NCBI GenBank assembly: GCA_041936745.1
Contig: JBHGWS010000035.1
Coordinates: forward strand, 1 to 26,950
Length of the DNA: 26,950 bases
Reading direction: 5' to 3'
From: Darwinibacter acetoxidans_A
GTDB taxonomy: Bacteria > Bacillota > Limnochordia > Darwinibacteriales > Darwinibacteriaceae
Positions within the stretch are counted from its first letter, which is position 1. Every line of letters starts with the position of its first letter. Below are positions 23,958-26,950 of the stretch, piece after piece. Made by a program: the position numbers and the translations under genes. The notes under the pieces are model-generated. The model had not been told where the DNA came from. It searched no databases and saw only the letters and a program-made list of their open reading frames with translations.

Positions 23958-26438
23958 GTGAGCATTACCTTACACAATGGAAAAACAATCCCCGTTAAAA
24001 TAAGCGATGAAATGAAAACATCGTATATTAACTATGCCATGAGCGTTATTGTTGAACGGGCCCTACCAGATGTGAGAGACGGGTTGAAACCGGTCCAGCG
24101 CCGCATTTTATTCGGCATGCTGGAGTTGGGGAACAGGCCGGATCGGCCCCATAAAAAATCCGCCAGGATTGTGGGGGAAGTAATGGGTAAATTCCACCCT
24201 CACGGCGATTCGGCGATTTATGATGCCATGGTCAGGATGGCGCAGCCGTTTTCTTTTCGCAATATGCTTGTCGACGGCCACGGCAACTTTGGCAGCATTG
24301 ACGGCGATCCGCCGGCGGCTATGCGTTATACGGAGGCTCGCTTATCCAGGCTGGCTATGGAGATGTTAAAGGACATTGATAAAGATACGGTGGAATTTAT
24401 CCCGAACTTTGACGAAACTTTGGAACAGCCGGCGGTGCTGCCCAGCAAATTTCCTAATCTTTTGGTCAACGGGGCCGCCGGGATTGCCGTGGGGATGGCG
24501 ACAAATATCCCGCCGCACAATTTGGGCGAGGTTATCGATGGTTTAATCGAACTCATCGATAACCCCGATGCATCCGTAGAAGATTTAATGGCCCATATTA
24601 AAGGGCCCGATTTTCCTACGGGAGCGGTAATCCAGGGCAGAGAAGGCATCAGGGAAGCATACACTACCGGTAGGGGCCGGATTCAGGTGCGGGCGAAAAG
24701 CCAAATTGAACAGATGGCCAACGGCCGGACCCGCATTTTAGTCACAGAGCTGCCTTACCAGGTGAACAAATCCCGCTTAATAGAAAAAATTGCTGAATTG
24801 GTGCGGGATAAAAGAGTTGATGGGATTACCGATCTGAGGGACGAATCCGATAAATCAGGCATGCGGATAGTTATGGAACTGCGCCGGGATGCGGACCCCC
24901 ATGTTGTTTTAAACCGCCTCTACCGCCACAGCCAGCTGCAGGACACCTTTGGTGTCATTATGCTTGCTTTGGTCGATAACGAACCGCGGGTTTTGGATTT
25001 AAAAGAAACCCTCAACCATTATTTAGATCACCAAAAAGATGTAATTCTGCGGAGAACCCGCTTTGAACTGCATAAAGCGGAAGAAAGGGCTCATGTTTTA
25101 GAGGGCTTGCGCATTGCTTTGGATAACATCGATGAGATTATCGCCCTGATTCGGGCGGCCAAAAACGATCAGGTGGCCAGAAAGCAGTTGATGGAGCAGT
25201 TTGCTCTCTCTGAAAGGCAGGCAGTTGCCATTTTGGATATGCAGTTAAGGCGGCTGACGGGGCTGGAAAGGGAGAAAATAGAAGAGGAATACAGTGAGTT
25301 ATTGAAAACCATAGCCCATCTGAAAGAAGTTTTGGGTGATATGAAGTTAGTCTACGATATTATCAAAGACGAGCTTTTAAGGATCAGGGATGAATTTGCC
25401 GATCCGCGCCGCACTAAAATCGGCCTTTCCGTGGGTGATTTGGCAGACGAAGATTTAATTGCCGAAGAAGATATAGTGGTAACTATGACCCACAAAGGTT
25501 ATATCAAGCGGCTGCCCGTTGACACGTACCGGGCCCAGCGCCGAGGCGGCCGGGGGATCACCGCTTTAAACACGCGGGCTGACGATTTCGTGGAGCAGCT
25601 CTTTGTTGCCAGCACGCACAGTTATGTCCTGTTTTTCACCAATCTGGGCAGGGTTTACCGCCTCAGGGGTCATGAAATTCCCGAAGCGGGGCGCAACGCC
25701 AGGGGCTTTGCCGTGATTAATATCCTCAAGCTGGAGCCCGGTGAAAGGATCCAGGCAACGATCCCCATCAAAGAATACAGCGATGACCAATACCTTGTCA
25801 TGGCCACGCGCAGCGGGATGATCAAAAAGACTACCTTAAGTGAATTTGAGACTAACAGAACGGGTGGGCTGATCTGCATTACCTTAGTCGATGATGATGA
25901 GTTAGTCGGCATTGAACTGACGGACGGGGAAAAAGACGTAGTTTTGGTAACCAAGGAAGCTCAGGCCATCCGCTTTGAAGAAGAGCAAATCAGGCCTATG
26001 GGCCGCGCCGCGCAGGGTGTAATCGGTATTAGGTTGAATGAAGGCGATGAGGTTATCGGTTTGGGTGTCGCTAACGACTCCTCCGAACTTCTGGTCGTAA
26101 CGGAGCGGGGCTTTGGCAAACGGACGCCGTTTAAAGAATACCGTATCACAAACAGAGCTGGCAAAGGCGTTTTGACCTTAAATAAAACGGAGCGGACCGG
26201 TCCAATTGTAGGAATTCAAGTTGTGCAGGAATTTAACGAAATAATGCTTTTATCCCTGGAAGGTATTATGATCCGGATGAAAGTTGCGGAAATTTCCCAG
26301 CTGGGCAGGAACACGCAAGGTGTTACTCTTATGCGACTAGCTGAAAATGATCAGGTTGTGGCCGTGGCTAACATTGTAGCCAGGGACGGCGAGTCCGGAG
26401 AAGAAGGCCCGGATAATAATCAAGAGAGTGAAGAATAG
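23958..26438 (+). CDS. gyrA: DNA gyrase subunit A
   Basis: GyrA is the DNA-cleaving subunit of gyrase. The 826-residue protein has the catalytic tyrosine in AAMRYTEARL (Y124). The quinolone-determining segment HPHGDSAIYD has the susceptible-type Ser85 and Asp89. QRRGGRG is the GyrA box that marks gyrase rather than topoisomerase IV, and the C-terminal beta-pinwheel has repeated segments. I chose GTG at 23958: AAGGGGG lies 7 bases upstream, against 4 for the TTG at 23955. The last 20 residues are acidic (ending in SEE), as is common. It lies 12 bases after gyrB. Confidence 0.98.
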   Translation: MSITLHNGKTIPVKISDEMKTSYINYAMSVIVERALPDVRDGLKPVQRRILFGMLELGNRPDRPHKKSARIVGEVMGKFHPHGDSAIYDAMVRMAQPFSFRNMLVDGHGNFGSIDGDPPAAMRYTEARLSRLAMEMLKDIDKDTVEFIPNFDETLEQPAVLPSKFPNLLVNGAAGIAVGMATNIPPHNLGEVIDGLIELIDNPDASVEDLMAHIKGPDFPTGAVIQGREGIREAYTTGRGRIQVRAKSQIEQMANGRTRILVTELPYQVNKSRLIEKIAELVRDKRVDGITDLRDESDKSGMRIVMELRRDADPHVVLNRLYRHSQLQDTFGVIMLALVDNEPRVLDLKETLNHYLDHQKDVILRRTRFELHKAEERAHVLEGLRIALDNIDEIIALIRAAKNDQVARKQLMEQFALSERQAVAILDMQLRRLTGLEREKIEEEYSELLKTIAHLKEVLGDMKLVYDIIKDELLRIRDEFADPRRTKIGLSVGDLADEDLIAEEDIVVTMTHKGYIKRLPVDTYRAQRRGGRGITALNTRADDFVEQLFVASTHSYVLFFTNLGRVYRLRGHEIPEAGRNARGFAVINILKLEPGERIQATIPIKEYSDDQYLVMATRSGMIKKTTLSEFETNRTGGLICITLVDDDELVGIELTDGEKDVVLVTKEAQAIRFEEEQIRPMGRAAQGVIGIRLNEGDEVIGLGVANDSSELLVVTERGFGKRTPFKEYRITNRAGKGVLTLNKTERTGPIVGIQVVQEFNEIMLLSLEGIMIRMKVAEISQLGRNTQGVTLMRLAENDQVVAVANIVARDGESGEEGPDNNQESEE

Positions 26439-26449
26439 GTCTCTAAAGG

Positions 26450-26472
26450 CAACGCCGGGCCTGGCCCGGCGT
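26450..26472 (+). terminator. GC-rich hairpin after gyrA, no T-run
   Basis: AACGCCGGGC and GCCCGGCGTT form a perfect 10-bp stem around a 3-base loop, 11 bases after the gyrA stop. No T-run follows, so it is not a standard intrinsic terminator. It may protect the transcript end or pause transcription. Confidence 0.5.
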
Positions 26473-26560
26473 TACACCGCAAGATAAGTAAAAAGAGAAA
26501 AGATCCATTGATCCGGGGCAGGATGCTGTAATTTTACCTTAAAGCGAGGGAGGGAGCGGA

Positions 26561-26680
26561 GTGGAATATTTAGGGGTCTTGGGCTTTTTACTCGGTGCTT
26601 TTGCGGTGGCGCGGGTAGTTTCCTATAAAGGGAAAATTAGCGAAATAGAGGCAAGGCTGGCAAAACTGGAAAAGAAGTAA
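26561..26680 (+). CDS. Small single-span membrane peptide, 39 aa
   Basis: A complete frame begins at GTG 26561, after the purine-rich AGGGAGGGAGCGGA, and ends at TAA 26680. Residues 3-21 (YLGVLGFLLGAFAVARVVS) form one transmembrane helix. The remainder is a charged helix with heptad-like ISEIEARLAKLEKK, probably a short coiled coil in the cytoplasm. This layout resembles unnamed small membrane proteins of Clostridia; I cannot assign a function. It lies 122 bases after gyrA and ahead of a terminator-like structure. Confidence 0.65.
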   Translation: MEYLGVLGFLLGAFAVARVVSYKGKISEIEARLAKLEKK

Positions 26681-26698
26681 GGTTGGAAAGTGCCTGCA

Positions 26699-26763
26699 GC
26701 GGGCTTACTATTTAAGTCAAGCGGTGGGCACTGTGATACTTGTCTAAGCCGCCCAATTTTTTT
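26699..26763 (+). terminator. Possible terminator after the small membrane peptide gene
   Basis: GCGGGCTTA (26699-26707) pairs with TAAGCCGC (26745-26752) with one bulge, enclosing a long loop, and is followed by seven Ts (26757-26763). The long loop makes the fold uncertain. Confidence 0.4.
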
Positions 26764-26768
26764 AGATT

Positions 26769-26825
26769 AAAAAGCAAAAAAACACAAATAAAAGATTTGA
26801 CAAGCTGAGATTCATGTGCTAAAGT
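26769..26825 (+). promoter_or_regulatory. Strong promoter P1 with A-rich upstream element
   Basis: A perfect TTGACA (26797-26802), a 17-base spacer and TAAAGT (26820-26825), preceded by an A-rich tract (26769-26795) like an UP element. It is the first of two promoters whose -35 boxes are 91 bases apart, as in Bacillus rRNA operons. Confidence 0.65.
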
Positions 26826-26887
26826 TAGAATCTGCCTGCGGGATTTGGGGTGAAGACAAGCTTTGCCGATTCGTGTCGCAGGAAATA

Positions 26888-26916
26888 TTGACGGTAGTAA
26901 AAATATGTGGTATTAT
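26888..26916 (+). promoter_or_regulatory. Strong promoter P2 at the window edge
   Basis: TTGACG (26888-26893), a 17-base spacer and TATTAT (26911-26916); a TATAAT also lies 3 bases further on. The transcript would leave the window to the right. The tandem arrangement after gyrA suggests an rRNA operon there. Confidence 0.7.
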
Positions 26917-26950
26917 AATTGCGCTGTCCCAAAAAAAGATTGAGCGGGCA

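Noticed and set aside
1..26950. CRISPR arrays, tRNA genes, insertion sequences, phage or toxin-antitoxin modules
   Set aside because: No repeat-spacer pattern, transposase, integrase, terminal inverted repeats or tRNA cloverleaf was seen; the window is a conserved core locus.

Overview
The window is the replication-origin neighbourhood of a Gram-positive bacterium of the Firmicutes, probably a spore-forming Clostridia-type lineage. The evidence is the gene order rpmH-rnpA-yidD-yidC-jag / mnmE-mnmG-rsmG / noc-soj-spo0J / yyaC on one side of the origin and dnaA-dnaN-rlbA-recF-remB-gyrB-gyrA on the other. Further support comes from split glycine decarboxylase subunits (GcvPA/GcvPB), AGGAGG-type ribosome binding sites, frequent TTG and GTG starts, and the presence of YyaC, RemB and Noc. 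The sequence alone does not fix genus or species.

Layout. Bases 1-930 hold a secreted parvulin-type foldase with its terminator. An unrecognised small gene (969-1253, minus) follows, then the glycine cleavage operon gcvT-gcvH-gcvPA-gcvPB (5647 to 1329, minus). Bases 5648-7619 carry a possible 29-residue arginine-rich peptide gene, a membrane-anchored TPR protein and a YkvI-type membrane protein. yyaC (plus) then faces the noc-soj-parB operon (minus), and two parS sites lie between them. Next come mnmE-mnmG-rsmG and rpmH-rnpA-yidD-yidC-jag, all on the minus strand and reading away from the origin. Bases 17001-17714 are non-coding and packed with DnaA boxes. dnaA, a second DnaA-box region with an unwinding element, dnaN, rlbA, recF, remB, gyrB and gyrA run on the plus strand. 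After gyrA there is a 39-residue membrane peptide gene, then two consecutive strong promoters with an A-rich upstream stretch. I read these as the P1/P2 promoters of an rRNA operon starting just beyond the window.

How it works together. The origin is bipartite: DnaA-box clusters flank dnaA, and the dnaA-dnaN gap has the DnaA-box / GC-rich / DnaA-trio order of the Bacillus basal unwinding system. ParB with its parS sites and ParA (Soj) segregate the origin. Noc, whose predicted binding sites lie inside soj and noc, would block division over the nucleoid. The remaining genes supply the sliding clamp, recombination, gyrase, ribosome and RNase P parts, membrane protein insertion and tRNA modification.

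This is mainly a conserved housekeeping locus and I did not find a clear new multi-gene system. The most interesting items are regulatory DNA (parS pair, Noc sites, DnaA-trios, tandem promoters) and two or three small genes of unknown function.
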